Notes: generated by a model from the letters alone, not told the origin. Numbered from the stretch's first letter, positions 8,006-17,174 are shown. The stretch: 64,000 nucleotides of DNA from Pseudomonas sp. (GCF_030150285.1 NZ_JASLGE010000027.1:62001-126000), one strand, 5' to 3'. Numbers and translations: made by a program.

Positions 8006-8584
8006 TTACTTGGTTTTCACGCCTTCCAGCGAGATGTTCAGCACCAGGGTCTGAGAGCTAGGGCCCGGGCCTTTGATACCGAAGTCGTTCAGGTTCAGCG
8101 TGGTGGTGGCGTCGAAACCGGCACGCTCTTTACCCCACGGGTCATTGCCTTCGCCGTTGAACGTTGCTTTGAACGTCACTGGCTTGGTCACGCCGTGCAA
8201 CGTCAGGTCGCCGGTGACATCAGCGGTGTCTTTGCCCGTAGGTTTAACGGAGGTAGAGACGAACTTCGCTTCCGGGTACTTGCTCACGTCCAGGAAGTCT
8301 TTGCTGGCAATGTGCTTGTCACGTTCTGCGTGGTTGGAGAACAGGCTGGCGGTTTTCAGCGTGACGTCGATTTTGCTGTCTTCAGGCTTGGCAGCGTCCC
8401 ACGAGAACGTGCCGTCCCAGTCCCGGAACGTGCCGTGAATGAAGCTGTAGCCAAGGTGGCTGATTTTCCAGTCGATGAAGGCGTGTTGGCCTTCTTTGTC
8501 GATCTTGTAATCAGCGGCCATGGCTTGACCAGCGGTCAACAGTGCAGCACCGATAGCCAAAGCGGCGAGGGTCTTTTTCAACAT
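8006..8584 (-). CDS. yceI: YceI-family periplasmic lipid-binding protein
   Basis: 192 residues. The first 23 residues are a Sec signal peptide (MLKKTLAALAIGAALL, cleavage after QAMA). The mature part has the YceI beta-barrel pattern: YKIDKEGQHAFIDWKISHLG, then FRDWDGTFSWD, GDLTLHGVTKPV and the C-terminal LNISLEGVKTK. The family binds isoprenoid-type lipids in the periplasm. An upstream in-frame start was rejected because AAGGA precedes ATG 8584 and the signal peptide begins there. The cytochrome b561 gene is 32 bases upstream on the same strand. The P. aeruginosa counterpart at this locus has been described, as I recall, as the secreted protein PasP. Confidence 0.9.
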   Translation of the reverse strand: MLKKTLAALAIGAALLTAGQAMAADYKIDKEGQHAFIDWKISHLGYSFIHGTFRDWDGTFSWDAAKPEDSKIDVTLKTASLFSNHAERDKHIASKDFLDVSKYPEAKFVSTSVKPTGKDTADVTGDLTLHGVTKPVTFKATFNGEGNDPWGKERAGFDATTTLNLNDFGIKGPGPSSQTLVLNISLEGVKTK

Positions 8585-8616
8585 GCGTTCTATTCCTTGT
8601 GAGTTGAGGTTGAGCA

Positions 8617-9168
8617 TCACGCTTTGCGCCCCAGCATACGAGTCAGGGTGGCATCACGGTCGATAAAGTGGTGTTTAAAGGCAGCCAGACCATGCAACGT
8701 CGCGAAAATCACCACGGTCCAGGCCAGCCACAGGTGCACAACGCCAGCAACATCAGCCTGATCGGGCAAGCTGGATATCAGTGCTGGCACTTCAAACAGC
8801 CCAAAGACAGGAATACCAACGCCTTCGGCTGTAGAGATCAAATACCCCGCGATCATCAGGGCGAACAAGCTGAGGTACAAAAACGCGTGCCCAAATTTGG
8901 CACCGATTCGCGTGGCACGGCTATAACTGTCAAGCGCCGGCGGTGCCGGGCTGATCCAGCGCCACACAACCCGCACGATCATCACTGCCAACAGCGTAAG
9001 GCCAATGCTTTTGTGCAGGTCTGGGGCATCTTTGCGCCAAGGGTCGTAATAGTCGAGACCGACCATCCACAAGCCCAATGCGAACAACCCAAACACCGCC
9101 AGTGCCACCGACCAGTGCAGGAATATGCTCACGGCACCATAGCGAGAAGAAGAGTTACGTAGTTGCAT
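8617..9168 (-). CDS. Cytochrome b561
   Basis: 183 residues with four hydrophobic helices and paired histidines: FLHWSVALAVFGLFALGLW (helix 1), LHKSIGLTLLAVMIVRVVW (2), GHAFLYLSLFALMIAGYL (3), VVHLWLAWTVVIFATLHGLA (4). This is the dihaem b561 architecture of bacterial inner-membrane electron carriers. Start at 9168 (MQLRNSSSRYG) is preceded by AGGA. It sits directly upstream of yceI; YceI/b561 pairing is common in proteobacteria and suggests a shared quinone or isoprenoid role, which is inference. Confidence 0.9.
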   Translation of the reverse strand: MQLRNSSSRYGAVSIFLHWSVALAVFGLFALGLWMVGLDYYDPWRKDAPDLHKSIGLTLLAVMIVRVVWRWISPAPPALDSYSRATRIGAKFGHAFLYLSLFALMIAGYLISTAEGVGIPVFGLFEVPALISSLPDQADVAGVVHLWLAWTVVIFATLHGLAAFKHHFIDRDATLTRMLGRKA

Positions 9169-9292
9169 TGCCGACATCCTGTGGGAACGTGGGACTAAGA
9201 CTAGCGCTTTACCTATCGAATGAAAGCGCATTTTTTCGCTGCAAGGTATCGATAAATACGATCTGTAGCCTGAGATGACCTTATTAAGAAAA

Positions 9293-9310
9293 CATTAACG
9301 CGTGTTAATG
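9293..9310. promoter_or_regulatory. Inverted repeat between divergent cybB and bioA
   Basis: CATTAAC-GCGT-GTTAATG, 7-bp perfect arms around 4 bases, in the 268-base gap between divergent genes. It could be an operator. It does not look like the classical BirA site. Binding protein unknown. Confidence 0.35.
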
Positions 9311-9436
9311 ACAGGTTGCGCCTGACGCTCGTTCTCCACACACGGCCCGTAACCGCTTGTTACGCGCCCGCGCATTGCATAGGCTTGCGCCCTTGTTTAC
9401 CCGCACACGCCGGGAGCCAGCGCCAGGAGAGTGGAA

Positions 9437-10843
9437 ATGGGCCTGAATAATCAATGGATGCAGCGCGACCTTGCCGTGTTATGGCACCCCTGCACCCAAA
9501 TGAAAGATCACGAGCAACTGCCGCTGATTCCCATCAAGCGCGGTGAAGGCGTGTGGTTGGAGGACTTCGAAGGTAAGCGCTACCTGGATGCGGTGAGCTC
9601 TTGGTGGGTGAATGTGTTTGGGCATGCCAACCCGCGTATTAACCAGCGCATCAAGGATCAGGTGGATCAACTGGAGCATGTGATCCTCGCCGGCTTCAGC
9701 CATCAGCCGGTGATCGAATTGTCCGAGCGCCTGGTGAACATGACGCCTGAAGGCCTGACGCGCTGTTTCTATGCCGACAACGGTTCGTCGTGCATCGAAG
9801 TGGCACTGAAAATGAGCTTTCACTATTGGCTCAATCGCGGCCAGGCCGCGAAAAAACGCTTTGTCACCCTGACCAACAGCTACCACGGCGAAACCATGGC
9901 CGCGATGTCGGTAGGGGATGTGCCGCTGTTCACCGAGACCTACAAAGCCTTGCTGCTCGACACGATCAAAGTGCCAAGCCCCGACTGCTACCTGCGCCCT
10001 GAAGGCGTGAGCTGGGAAGCGCATTCGCGCACGATGTTTGTGGCCATGGAGCAGACGCTGGCCGAACATCACGACAGCGTCGCGGCAGTCATCGTCGAAC
10101 CGCTGATTCAGGGTGCCGGCGGCATGCGCATGTACCACCCGGTGTACCTCACGCTGCTGCGCGAAGCCTGCGACCGATACGGTGTGCATTTGATCCTCGA
10201 TGAAATCGCGGTGGGTTTTGGTCGCACCGGGACGATGTTTGCCTGTGAGCAGGCCGGTATTACGCCGGACTTTCTGTGCCTGTCAAAGGCGCTGACCGGC
10301 GGTTACCTGCCGTTGGCGGCTTGCGTCACCACCGACGAGGTGTACAGCGCGTTCTACGACGACTACCCGACCTTGCGTGCCTTCTTGCATTCACACAGCT
10401 ATACGGGCAACCCGTTGGCCTGTGCTGCCGCCTTGGCCACGCTGGATATTTTCGAAGAAGACAACGTCATCGAGCACAACAAGGCCCTGGCCCAACGCAT
10501 GGCCAGCGCGACGGCGCATTTGGCCGATCACCCGCACGTGGCTGAAGTACGTCAGACGGGGATGGTGCTGGCGATAGAAATGGTTCAGGACAAAGCCAGC
10601 AAAACGGCTTACCCGTGGCAGGAACGACGCGGTCTGAAAGTATTCCAGCACGCGCTGGAGCGGGGTGCGTTGTTGCGCCCGCTGGGCAGTGTGGTGTATT
10701 TCTTGCCGCCTTACGTGATTACCCCCGAGCAGATCGACTTCCTGGCTGAAGTAGCCAGCGAAGGGATCGATATCGCGACGCGTACGGATGTCAGCGTGGC
10801 CGTGCCTGCGAGCTTTCATCCAGACTTTCGCGATCCGGGTTAA
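9437..10843 (+). CDS. bioA: Adenosylmethionine-8-amino-7-oxononanoate aminotransferase
   Basis: 468 residues. PLP-dependent aminotransferase that converts KAPA to DAPA in biotin synthesis, with SAM as amino donor. Seen are WHPCTQMKDHE near the N-terminus, the dimer motif SSWWVNVFGHANPRIN, GSSCIEVALKMSFHYW, the metal/PLP block LILDEIAVGFGRTGTMFACE and the PLP lysine in FLCLSKALTGGYLPLAA. A GTG two codons upstream is in frame; ATG 9437 has AGGAG 7 bases before it. It stands alone, apart from the bioBFHCD genes, as is usual in Pseudomonas. Confidence 0.96.
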   Translation: MGLNNQWMQRDLAVLWHPCTQMKDHEQLPLIPIKRGEGVWLEDFEGKRYLDAVSSWWVNVFGHANPRINQRIKDQVDQLEHVILAGFSHQPVIELSERLVNMTPEGLTRCFYADNGSSCIEVALKMSFHYWLNRGQAAKKRFVTLTNSYHGETMAAMSVGDVPLFTETYKALLLDTIKVPSPDCYLRPEGVSWEAHSRTMFVAMEQTLAEHHDSVAAVIVEPLIQGAGGMRMYHPVYLTLLREACDRYGVHLILDEIAVGFGRTGTMFACEQAGITPDFLCLSKALTGGYLPLAACVTTDEVYSAFYDDYPTLRAFLHSHSYTGNPLACAAALATLDIFEEDNVIEHNKALAQRMASATAHLADHPHVAEVRQTGMVLAIEMVQDKASKTAYPWQERRGLKVFQHALERGALLRPLGSVVYFLPPYVITPEQIDFLAEVASEGIDIATRTDVSVAVPASFHPDFRDPG

Positions 10844-10904
10844 TTTTAATCCTCTGTCGGTGCGAGCAAGCCCGCGGCGACAGGGGCTTTTTCAGAGAGT
10901 TTAA

Positions 10905-11624
10905 ATGAGACTGTCCCGTTTCTTTATCGATGCGCCCTTGAGCCTTGGTGAGCATGAGCTGCCTGAAGCCCAGGCGCATTACATTGGCCGCGTGCTGCGC
11001 ATGGCCGAGGGCGATGCCCTGCAAGTGTTCGACGGCTCGGGTCAGGAGTTTCTGGGGCGTTTGCTGGAAGTCGGTAAAAAGCGTGTGCGAGTGCTAATCG
11101 ATGAAACGTTCGTCGGGCAAGTGGAGTCGCCATTAGCCATTCACTTGGGCCAGGGTTTGTCCCGGGGTGAGCGCATGGACTGGGCGATTCAAAAGGCCAC
11201 CGAACTGGGTGTCACCGAAATCACGCCGCTCATGAGCGAGCGCTGCGAAGTGCGGCTCAAGGATGAGCGGGCCGACAAGCGCCTGGCGCATTGGCGGCAA
11301 GTGGCGATCAGCGCCTGTGAGCAGTGCGGCCGTTCGCGGGTACCGGTGATTCACCCGCCCGTGCTGCTGAGCGACTGGATCAAAGCCACCGAAGCCGATC
11401 TCAAGTTGGTACTGCACCCGGTGGCCGAGCCCCTGATTAGCCATGCCAAGCCGGCGCGTCTGGCCTTTTTGATCGGCCCCGAAGGCGGCCTGACTGACCG
11501 CGAAGTTGAACACGCCCAAGCGGCAGGCTTCCAACCGGCTCGGCTTGGCCCGCGTGTGCTGCGCACCGAAACGGCCCCAGTGGTCGCATTGGCCGTGGCT
11601 CAGCAACTGTGGGGCGATTTCTAA
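10905..11624 (+). CDS. rsmE: 16S rRNA m3U1498 methyltransferase
   Basis: 239 residues. SPOUT-class methyltransferase that methylates U1498 of 16S rRNA with SAM. N-terminal PUA-like part (RFFIDAPLSL ... HYIGRVLRM), then IQKATELGVTEITPL, and the knotted SAM site FLIGPEGGLTDREVEHA and LGPRVLRTETAPVVAL. Lies 61 bases after bioA and may be cotranscribed with it. The short gap contains a partial GCGAGCAAGCCCGCGGCGAC palindrome. Confidence 0.95.
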   Translation: MRLSRFFIDAPLSLGEHELPEAQAHYIGRVLRMAEGDALQVFDGSGQEFLGRLLEVGKKRVRVLIDETFVGQVESPLAIHLGQGLSRGERMDWAIQKATELGVTEITPLMSERCEVRLKDERADKRLAHWRQVAISACEQCGRSRVPVIHPPVLLSDWIKATEADLKLVLHPVAEPLISHAKPARLAFLIGPEGGLTDREVEHAQAAGFQPARLGPRVLRTETAPVVALAVAQQLWGDF

Positions 11625-11664
11625 CCCAGGTCCCTTTGGGACTTCTACACAGGCATGTAGGCCG

Positions 11665-12630
11665 CTACACCATCGCGGCAAAACGTGTGCGGAACTGCTG
11701 CGGCGACACGCCCAAGCGCCGCACAAACACGGTCCGCAGGTGGTGCGCATCGCGAAAACCGCATGCATACGCCACGGTCTTGAGCGCCAGCGCCGGGTTT
11801 TCCAGTAAGGCGCGGGCGGCGTCCACCCGTGCCCCTTCTACAAATTGCGCCGGTGTGATACCGGTGTCACGAGCAAACACTCGGGAGAAGTTACGTGGGC
11901 TCATGTTGGCCGCGTGCGCCAGTTCGCCGATGGTTAGGTCAGCGCGCAGGTTGGCCTGTACCAGCCGTTGCACCGCCGCCACCGGCGAATCGTCAGGGGT
12001 GACGGGTGTCAAAAACGGACTGAATTGAGACTGCCCGCCCGAGCGCTGGGTGACCACCACCAGCCGCTTGGCCACCTTCAGGGCGACCTGCGGGCCGTGG
12101 TCCTGGCTCAGCACATAGAGCGCCAGGTCGATCCCGGCCGTGACCCCCGCCGAGGTATACAGATTGCCGTCCTGCACATACAAACGGTCGGCCTCCAACT
12201 GTGCACTCGGGCACAGGCGGGCGAGGGCGGCGACATCACTCCAGTGCGTGGTGACGTGCCGACCTTCCAGCAACCCGGCCCGGGCGAGCAGAAGCGCGCC
12301 ATTGCAGATCGACCCGAAGCGCCGGGACTGACGGCATACGGTACGCAACCAAGCCGTAAACGCCGGGCCAAAATCCTGCTCGGGCAACAGGGGCCCGCCC
12401 GCGCACAGCACCAGGTCGTAACCGTGCCGTGCCTCGGAAAAATGCCGGTGAGCCTGAATCGAGAGCCCGTTCGAACAACTCAGCAAACCCGCTTCAAGCC
12501 CAATCACCTCCAGCGTATAACGCTCATCCGGGGGCAGGAAGGCATTGGCCTCGGCAAACACGTCCAGTGGGCCGGTGACATCCAGCGCCTGTACGCCGGG
12601 GAAAACAATTAACGCAACATGGAGGGTCAT
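11665..12630 (-). CDS. GlxA-type transcriptional regulator (DJ-1/PfpI domain plus AraC HTH)
   Basis: 321 residues. N-terminal class I glutamine-amidotransferase-like (DJ-1/PfpI) domain at about 1-180: VALIVFPGVQALDVTGPLDV, LVLCAGGP, and the elbow SICNGALLLARAGLLEG, with Cys in SICNG. C-terminal AraC/XylS domain at about 215-321 with two helix-turn-helices (IGELAHAANMSPRNFSRVFA; TVAYACGFRDAHHLRTVF) and RLGVSPQQFRTRF. Such proteins usually activate neighbouring catabolic genes; the effector is unknown. The divergent HD-domain gene starts about 190 bases away and is the natural candidate target. Confidence 0.9.
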   Translation of the reverse strand: MTLHVALIVFPGVQALDVTGPLDVFAEANAFLPPDERYTLEVIGLEAGLLSCSNGLSIQAHRHFSEARHGYDLVLCAGGPLLPEQDFGPAFTAWLRTVCRQSRRFGSICNGALLLARAGLLEGRHVTTHWSDVAALARLCPSAQLEADRLYVQDGNLYTSAGVTAGIDLALYVLSQDHGPQVALKVAKRLVVVTQRSGGQSQFSPFLTPVTPDDSPVAAVQRLVQANLRADLTIGELAHAANMSPRNFSRVFARDTGITPAQFVEGARVDAARALLENPALALKTVAYACGFRDAHHLRTVFVRRLGVSPQQFRTRFAAMV

Positions 12631-12822
12631 CAGGGGCCACCGTCAGAGAAGTAAGCGATGAAATACCCCACTCATTGGAGGTCGGCAAGCAGACTCGGGC
12701 CATTGGCCGTGACTGTCACCTGATTGGCACGAATCGCACCTTTATGTCGATTGTTGCCATCGGTGACGCGGCCCACACTGGGCCTGACGGTGCTGCTGCG
12801 GCACCGAATCGAGGAGTTCGCC

Positions 12823-13464
12823 ATGAGTCAGACCATTGCAGGCATCGCCATCCCGGACAGTGCCTTGGCCAACGCAACGACAGAGTACATCCGCGATGTT
12901 GAAACCGATCTGCTGTATCATCACTCGCGGCGGGTGTTCTTGTTTGGTGCCCTGAGCGGTCAGCGCAAGCAATTGGCCTATAACCCTGAATTGCTTTACG
13001 TGGGGGCGATGTTCCACGACCTGGGTCTGATGGAAGGCCATCGCACGGACCTTGAGCGTTTTGAAGTGGACAGCGCCAACAGCGCCAAGGCCTTTATGAA
13101 GCCGTTCGGCCTGAGCGACGACGACATCGAGCAGGTCTGGCTGGCCATTGCGCTGCATACCACGCCGGGGGTACCGCAGCATTTGCGGCCGAACGTGGCA
13201 TTGGTGACAGCGGGTGTTGAGATGGACGTGCTGGGGATTGATTACGCCGCCTTTCCAGCGGATCAGCGCGAGGCCGTGGTGCATGCGCACCCGCGCGGCG
13301 AAGGCTTCAAGGCGTGCATCCTCTGCGCGTTCGCCAACGGTTTTAAACACCGGCCTGAAACCACGTTCGGCACTGTCAACGCCGATGTGCTGGTGGACAT
13401 CGATCCCACCTTCAAGCCCATGAACTTTGTCGACATCATCCGCCAGTCGCCGTGGGCGTCCTGA
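12823..13464 (+). CDS. HD-domain hydrolase, cyanamide hydratase-like
   Basis: 213 residues. HD superfamily metal site: His in LLYHHSRRVFLFG, HD in GAMFHDLGL, later His in AIALHTTPG and an Asp-containing segment EMDVLGIDYA. The arrangement YHHSRRVF / FHDLGL / AIALHT resembles cyanamide hydratase-like HD proteins more than nucleotide phosphohydrolases. Start 12823 is set by GAGGAG 7 bases upstream. It is divergent from the GlxA-type regulator gene, which probably controls it. Substrate is not known. Confidence 0.8.
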   Translation: MSQTIAGIAIPDSALANATTEYIRDVETDLLYHHSRRVFLFGALSGQRKQLAYNPELLYVGAMFHDLGLMEGHRTDLERFEVDSANSAKAFMKPFGLSDDDIEQVWLAIALHTTPGVPQHLRPNVALVTAGVEMDVLGIDYAAFPADQREAVVHAHPRGEGFKACILCAFANGFKHRPETTFGTVNADVLVDIDPTFKPMNFVDIIRQSPWAS

Positions 13465-13474
13465 TCCGGTTGGC

Positions 13475-13505
13475 TCTGTAGCCGCCGTTCGCAGGCGGCT
13501 ACAGA
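13475..13505. terminator. Bidirectional hairpin between HD gene and binding-protein gene
   Basis: Perfect 12-bp arms TCTGTAGCCGCC / GGCGGCTACAGA with a 7-base loop, in a 54-base gap between converging genes. No T-run follows, so it may be a REP-type element that blocks read-through. Confidence 0.6.
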
Positions 13506-13518
13506 GAGACCGTCAGGT

Positions 13519-14421
13519 TTACTCCACCGGGTCGCTCGTCGGCTTGGCGATGATCTGTTTCAGTTCGGCGGTCATAGGGAACTCCAGGTTCAGGCCATTC
13601 GGTGGAATAGGCTGCTCAAACCAGCGCTGGTAAACGGTGTTGATCTCACCTGACTGATACAGGTCCGCCAGCGCCTGGTTGACCACTGCGAGCAACTGCG
13701 GGTCATCTTTGCGCACCATGCAACTGTAGATTTCGCGGGATTGCTCGTTGCCGACCACGACCCACTTGTGCGGATCGCGGGCTTTGGCGCGTTCGCCATA
13801 CAGCAGTGCGTCATCCATGTAAAAGGCCACCGCGCGGCCGGTTTCGAGCATCTTGAACGCTTCGCCGTGATCTTTGGCGCTGATCACGTTCATGTTCATT
13901 TTGTGGTCAGCGTTGTAGCTTTTCAGGAAACGCTCGTTGGTGGTGCCCGCCGTGGTCACGACGTTTTTGTCGCGCAGGTCGTCAAAGCCGTTGATCCCGC
14001 TGTCTTTCGCCGTCAGCAATTGGCCTTTGACGTAGATAAACCCGTACGAAAACGCTACCTGCTTTTGCCGTTCGGCCGTCACCCCTGTTGACCCGCATTC
14101 CAGGTCCACCGTGCCGTTTTGCACCAGCGGGATGCGGGTTTGCGAGGTCACCAGGTTGTACTTGACCTTCAGCGGCGTGCCGCCGGTTTGTTGTTGGATG
14201 CGCTCGACAATTTTGTTGGCCAGGTCCACCGAGTAGCCCATCGGCTTGCCACTGTTATCGCCCACATACGAGAAAGGCACCGAGGCATCGCGATAACCCA
14301 GGGTTATGGTCCCCGAATCCGCGACTTTTTTGAGGGTGCCTTGCAGCGACGCTTCGCTGGCGTGCAGTGAGTGGCTGAGCAAAAGGCCCAACGTGCAACT
14401 GATCAAGGTAAGTTTTTTCAT
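13519..14421 (-). CDS. Amino-acid ABC transporter substrate-binding protein (family 3)
   Basis: 300 residues. Sec signal peptide MKKLTLISCTLGLLLSHSLHA, then the family-3 solute-binding fold: ITLGYRDASVPFSYVGDNSG, MGYSVDLANKIVERI, NLVTSQTRIPLVQNGTVDLE, CGSTGVTAERQKQVAFSYGF. This is the glutamate/aspartate (GltI-like) subgroup by resemblance. ATG 14421 follows GGAGA at proper distance. It is the last gene of a run with ridA (26 bases upstream) and a dadA-like gene. No permease or ATPase is adjacent, so it must use a distant transporter or act as a sensor. Confidence 0.88.
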   Translation of the reverse strand: MKKLTLISCTLGLLLSHSLHASEASLQGTLKKVADSGTITLGYRDASVPFSYVGDNSGKPMGYSVDLANKIVERIQQQTGGTPLKVKYNLVTSQTRIPLVQNGTVDLECGSTGVTAERQKQVAFSYGFIYVKGQLLTAKDSGINGFDDLRDKNVVTTAGTTNERFLKSYNADHKMNMNVISAKDHGEAFKMLETGRAVAFYMDDALLYGERAKARDPHKWVVVGNEQSREIYSCMVRKDDPQLLAVVNQALADLYQSGEINTVYQRWFEQPIPPNGLNLEFPMTAELKQIIAKPTSDPVE

Positions 14422-14447
14422 CTTCTTATTCTCCGGTTTCAAGCTGA

Positions 14448-14798
14448 TTAACGACGTGCAGCAATCACGCTGATTTCCACCAGCACTTGCGGCCGTGCCA
14501 GTTGTGCTTGCAGCGTGGTGCGCGTAGGCGCTTTACCGGCTGACAGCCAGGCGGCCCATACCGCGTTCATGGGCGCAAAATCGCGCTCGATGTTTTGCAG
14601 GTAAATCGTGGCGTTGAGGATGTGGTCCTTGTCGCTGCCGGTTTCGGCCAGCAAGGCGTCGATCTTGTGCAGGACTTCCTGGGTCTGCGCGGTAATGTCT
14701 TCGCTCTGGGTCGGTACCTGCCCGGACAGAAACACCAACGCCTCAAAGGTCGCCGCGGCGCTCAAACGGTCATTGCTGTGAATGCGGTGAATCGTCAT
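14448..14798 (-). CDS. RidA-family protein (reactive imine deaminase)
   Basis: 116 residues, the YjgF/YER057c/UK114 length. Visible are ALVFLSGQVPTQSEDITAQT, the Asn-Ala segment HILNATIYLQNIERDFAPMN, and TRTTLQAQLARPQVLVEISV with the Arg that binds the carboxylate. RidA proteins hydrolyse 2-imino acids released by PLP enzymes or amino-acid dehydrogenases. Its place 30 bases after a D-amino-acid dehydrogenase gene, which makes imino acids, fits this role well. Confidence 0.9.
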   Translation of the reverse strand: MTIHRIHSNDRLSAAATFEALVFLSGQVPTQSEDITAQTQEVLHKIDALLAETGSDKDHILNATIYLQNIERDFAPMNAVWAAWLSAGKAPTRTTLQAQLARPQVLVEISVIAARR

Positions 14799-14828
14799 CG
14801 GGCATTTCCTTGTGATGTGGGTGGGTGT

Positions 14829-16070
14829 TCAGGCGGCCTGTAAGGCCAGGCCTTGAAGGTCAATGGAGGTTTTACGCTGCGCAATCAGTTCGCTCAGCAA
14901 GCGCCCGCTGCCGCAGGCCAGGGTAAAGCCCAGTGCGCCGTGGCCCAGGTTGAGCCACAGGTTGCGATAGCCGCTGGCCCCCAGAATCGGCACGCCACTG
15001 GGGGTGGCCGGGCGCATGCCCGCCCACTCAATGGCGTGTGCGTAGTCGCCAGCCTCCGGGAAGGTGCTTTGGGCCAACTGACGCATTTGTGCGAGCCGTT
15101 TGGGGTCGAGCGACGTATCGAAACCGACGATGTCGACCATCGCTGCAATACGCAATTGCTGGCCAATGCGGGCGTACACAATCTTGCGGTCGTAATCGGT
15201 AATGCTTACATCGGGGGCTTTGGCCGGGTCGGTCAGGGGCAAGGTAAGGCTGTAACCCTTGAGCGGGTACAGCGGCAGGTTAAGCCCCGGCAGGCTCAGC
15301 GCCGGGCTGTTGTGCCCCGCCGCGAGCACCAGTTGATCGACCGGCAGCACCTCGTCGCCCATGTGCACGGCCTTGACCTCACCGTGCTCGTGATGAAGGC
15401 GGGTGACGGTTCTACCCAATAAAAATGTGCAGCGCCCTGACGCCTGCAAACGGGCGAACAGGTGTTGGCAAAACGCGTGGCAATCGCCAACTTCTTCATC
15501 GGGGGTGTAAATGCCGCCGACAAACGCTGAGCCCTGCAAACCGGGTTCCAGAGCCGCACATTCGTGGGCTGAAAGCGCTTGCTGAAAGGAACTGTTGGCC
15601 ACTTTTTGACGGGCCTTGGCGAAGTTCGACGCCTCGCGAAACGCCACCAGTTTGCCGTTGCGCCGCCAGGCAAACCCGTCCAGGTGATCTTCATCGCGCC
15701 ATTGTTGCAAGGTGGCCTGGCTCAGCAGCGCCAGGCGCAACAGGTGTGCCCCGTTGCGCTGGTTGACCGACCCGCGGCACGCGGCCACAAAAGAGGCCAG
15801 CCAGCGCCATTGCGCCGGGTCCATGCGCGGGCGCAATTTCAGGGGCGAATCACCGCGCAGCATCCAGCCCAGCGCCTGCCACGGCACACCGGCATCGGCC
15901 AACGGTGCCACATAGCGGTACGACAACTGGCCGCCATTGGCAAAACTGGTCTGGCTGGCAAGCGTGGGGCGGGCTTCTATCACGCTGACTTCAAAGCCAT
16001 CGCGCACCAGCGCATATGCTGTTGCCAGCCCGATAACCCCACCGCCGATGATGCAAACGCGCTGTCCCAT
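14829..16070 (-). CDS. D-amino-acid dehydrogenase-like FAD oxidoreductase (DadA family)
   Basis: 413 residues. N-terminal Rossmann site VCIIGGGVIGLATAYALVRD with Glu at the end of strand 2 (VIEARP), then the DadA block TSFANGGQLSYRYVAPLAD and a C-terminal GHGALGFTLACGSGRLLSEL. Oxidises D-amino acids to imino acids, passing electrons to the respiratory chain. It is the first gene of a dadA-like/ridA/binding-protein operon and is divergent from a LysR gene 100 bases away. This is probably an accessory paralogue, since the main dadA of Pseudomonas sits next to dadX; no racemase is here. Substrate range is unknown. Confidence 0.87.
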   Translation of the reverse strand: MGQRVCIIGGGVIGLATAYALVRDGFEVSVIEARPTLASQTSFANGGQLSYRYVAPLADAGVPWQALGWMLRGDSPLKLRPRMDPAQWRWLASFVAACRGSVNQRNGAHLLRLALLSQATLQQWRDEDHLDGFAWRRNGKLVAFREASNFAKARQKVANSSFQQALSAHECAALEPGLQGSAFVGGIYTPDEEVGDCHAFCQHLFARLQASGRCTFLLGRTVTRLHHEHGEVKAVHMGDEVLPVDQLVLAAGHNSPALSLPGLNLPLYPLKGYSLTLPLTDPAKAPDVSITDYDRKIVYARIGQQLRIAAMVDIVGFDTSLDPKRLAQMRQLAQSTFPEAGDYAHAIEWAGMRPATPSGVPILGASGYRNLWLNLGHGALGFTLACGSGRLLSELIAQRKTSIDLQGLALQAA

Positions 16071-16170
16071 GTTAATCCTTAGCCCACTGTTGTGCGGGTT
16101 TCAGATTAGGGGCAGGTGACACGCCGCGAACAATGATTAAAGATACTTGCCCCATAAACAAAGGTTATGG

Positions 16171-17109
16171 ATGGCCGCCATGCGCTTGCGACATATTGAA
16201 ATTTTCCAGGCGATTCGCCAGACCGGCTCCATCAGTGCTGCCGCGCAGTTGTTGCACGTGTCGCAACCGGCGGTGAGCAAAGTGCTGCAGCATGCCGAAA
16301 TGCAACTGGGGTTCCCGTTGTTTTTGCGCGTGCGCGGCAAACTGCAACCCACGCCTGAAGCGTTGTTGCTGGAGCGTGAGGTCGAAAAAGTCAGCGAGAG
16401 TGTGCAAGGCGTGCAGCGTTTGGCTGAAAGCTTGCGGCGTACACCGGGGCATCGCTTGCGTGTTGGCAGCACACCGGCGCTGGCGCTGTCGTTACTGCCG
16501 CCGGTGATAGGCGAGTGGACGCGGCGTTACCCTGATATCCGTTGCGAACTGGCGAGCGCGCACAGCCGTGAATTGGTGCAAAACCTGCTGATGCGGGAAC
16601 TGGACGTGGCGTTGACGTTTAAACGCCCTGACCACCCAGGGCTCAAAGCCCAGGCGCTGGCCCACGGTGTGCTGGTGGCGCTGGCCCCACGAGGTTTGTG
16701 GCCGGATGACCGCGAGGGCGTGCCGTTGGCGTTGCAGGACCTGGCGGACGCACCGCTGATTGGCCTGAGCAACACTGACCCATTGTTTGCGCAACTGGAC
16801 AGTTACCTCAAAGCGATTGAGCCGCCACCGCGCATCAACATTGCGGTGCAGACCTATTCGCTGGCGCGGGCGATGGTGGAGTCTGGCGCGGGGTTGGCCG
16901 TGATCGACCCGTTCACGGCGTTGGGTGCTTCGCGGGCAAGCACCGTGATTCGTCCGTTGACCCCGGCGTTACCGATCACGCTGTATGCGCTGACCCGAGC
17001 CGACGAGGCCCCGGTGCATCAATTGGAGGGGTTGCTGCAACTGTTTGCCGAGCGCGCGAGTGAACAACTACAGCGCATAGAGGGGGGAGATAAGGGCCGT
17101 AGCCGTTGA
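16171..17109 (+). CDS. LysR-family transcriptional regulator
   Basis: 312 residues. N-terminal winged HTH: MRLRHIEIFQAIRQTGSISA, AAQLLHVSQPAVSKVLQHAE, then the LysR substrate-binding domain (GHRLRVGSTPALALSLLPPV; ELVQNLLMRELDVALTF; GAGLAVIDPF). It resembles the GcvA/NocR-like group that controls amino-acid catabolic genes. Start at 16171 is set by AAGG six bases before. Divergent from the dadA-like operon, so that operon is its likely target. Effector unknown. Confidence 0.88.
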   Translation: MAAMRLRHIEIFQAIRQTGSISAAAQLLHVSQPAVSKVLQHAEMQLGFPLFLRVRGKLQPTPEALLLEREVEKVSESVQGVQRLAESLRRTPGHRLRVGSTPALALSLLPPVIGEWTRRYPDIRCELASAHSRELVQNLLMRELDVALTFKRPDHPGLKAQALAHGVLVALAPRGLWPDDREGVPLALQDLADAPLIGLSNTDPLFAQLDSYLKAIEPPPRINIAVQTYSLARAMVESGAGLAVIDPFTALGASRASTVIRPLTPALPITLYALTRADEAPVHQLEGLLQLFAERASEQLQRIEGGDKGRSR

Positions 17110-17135
17110 CGCGGTGCAACAGCCTACAGCGTTGC

Positions 17136-17164
17136 TCTCACAGGGCCTGGCAGGCCCTGTGAGA
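17136..17164. terminator. Hairpin between lysR and PQQ dehydrogenase genes
   Basis: Inverted repeat TCTCACAGGGCCTG / CAGGCCCTGTGAGA, 14 bp per arm with one central base, in the 65-base gap between the convergent genes. No strong T-run. Confidence 0.6.
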
Positions 17165-17174
17165 TTTACACGGC

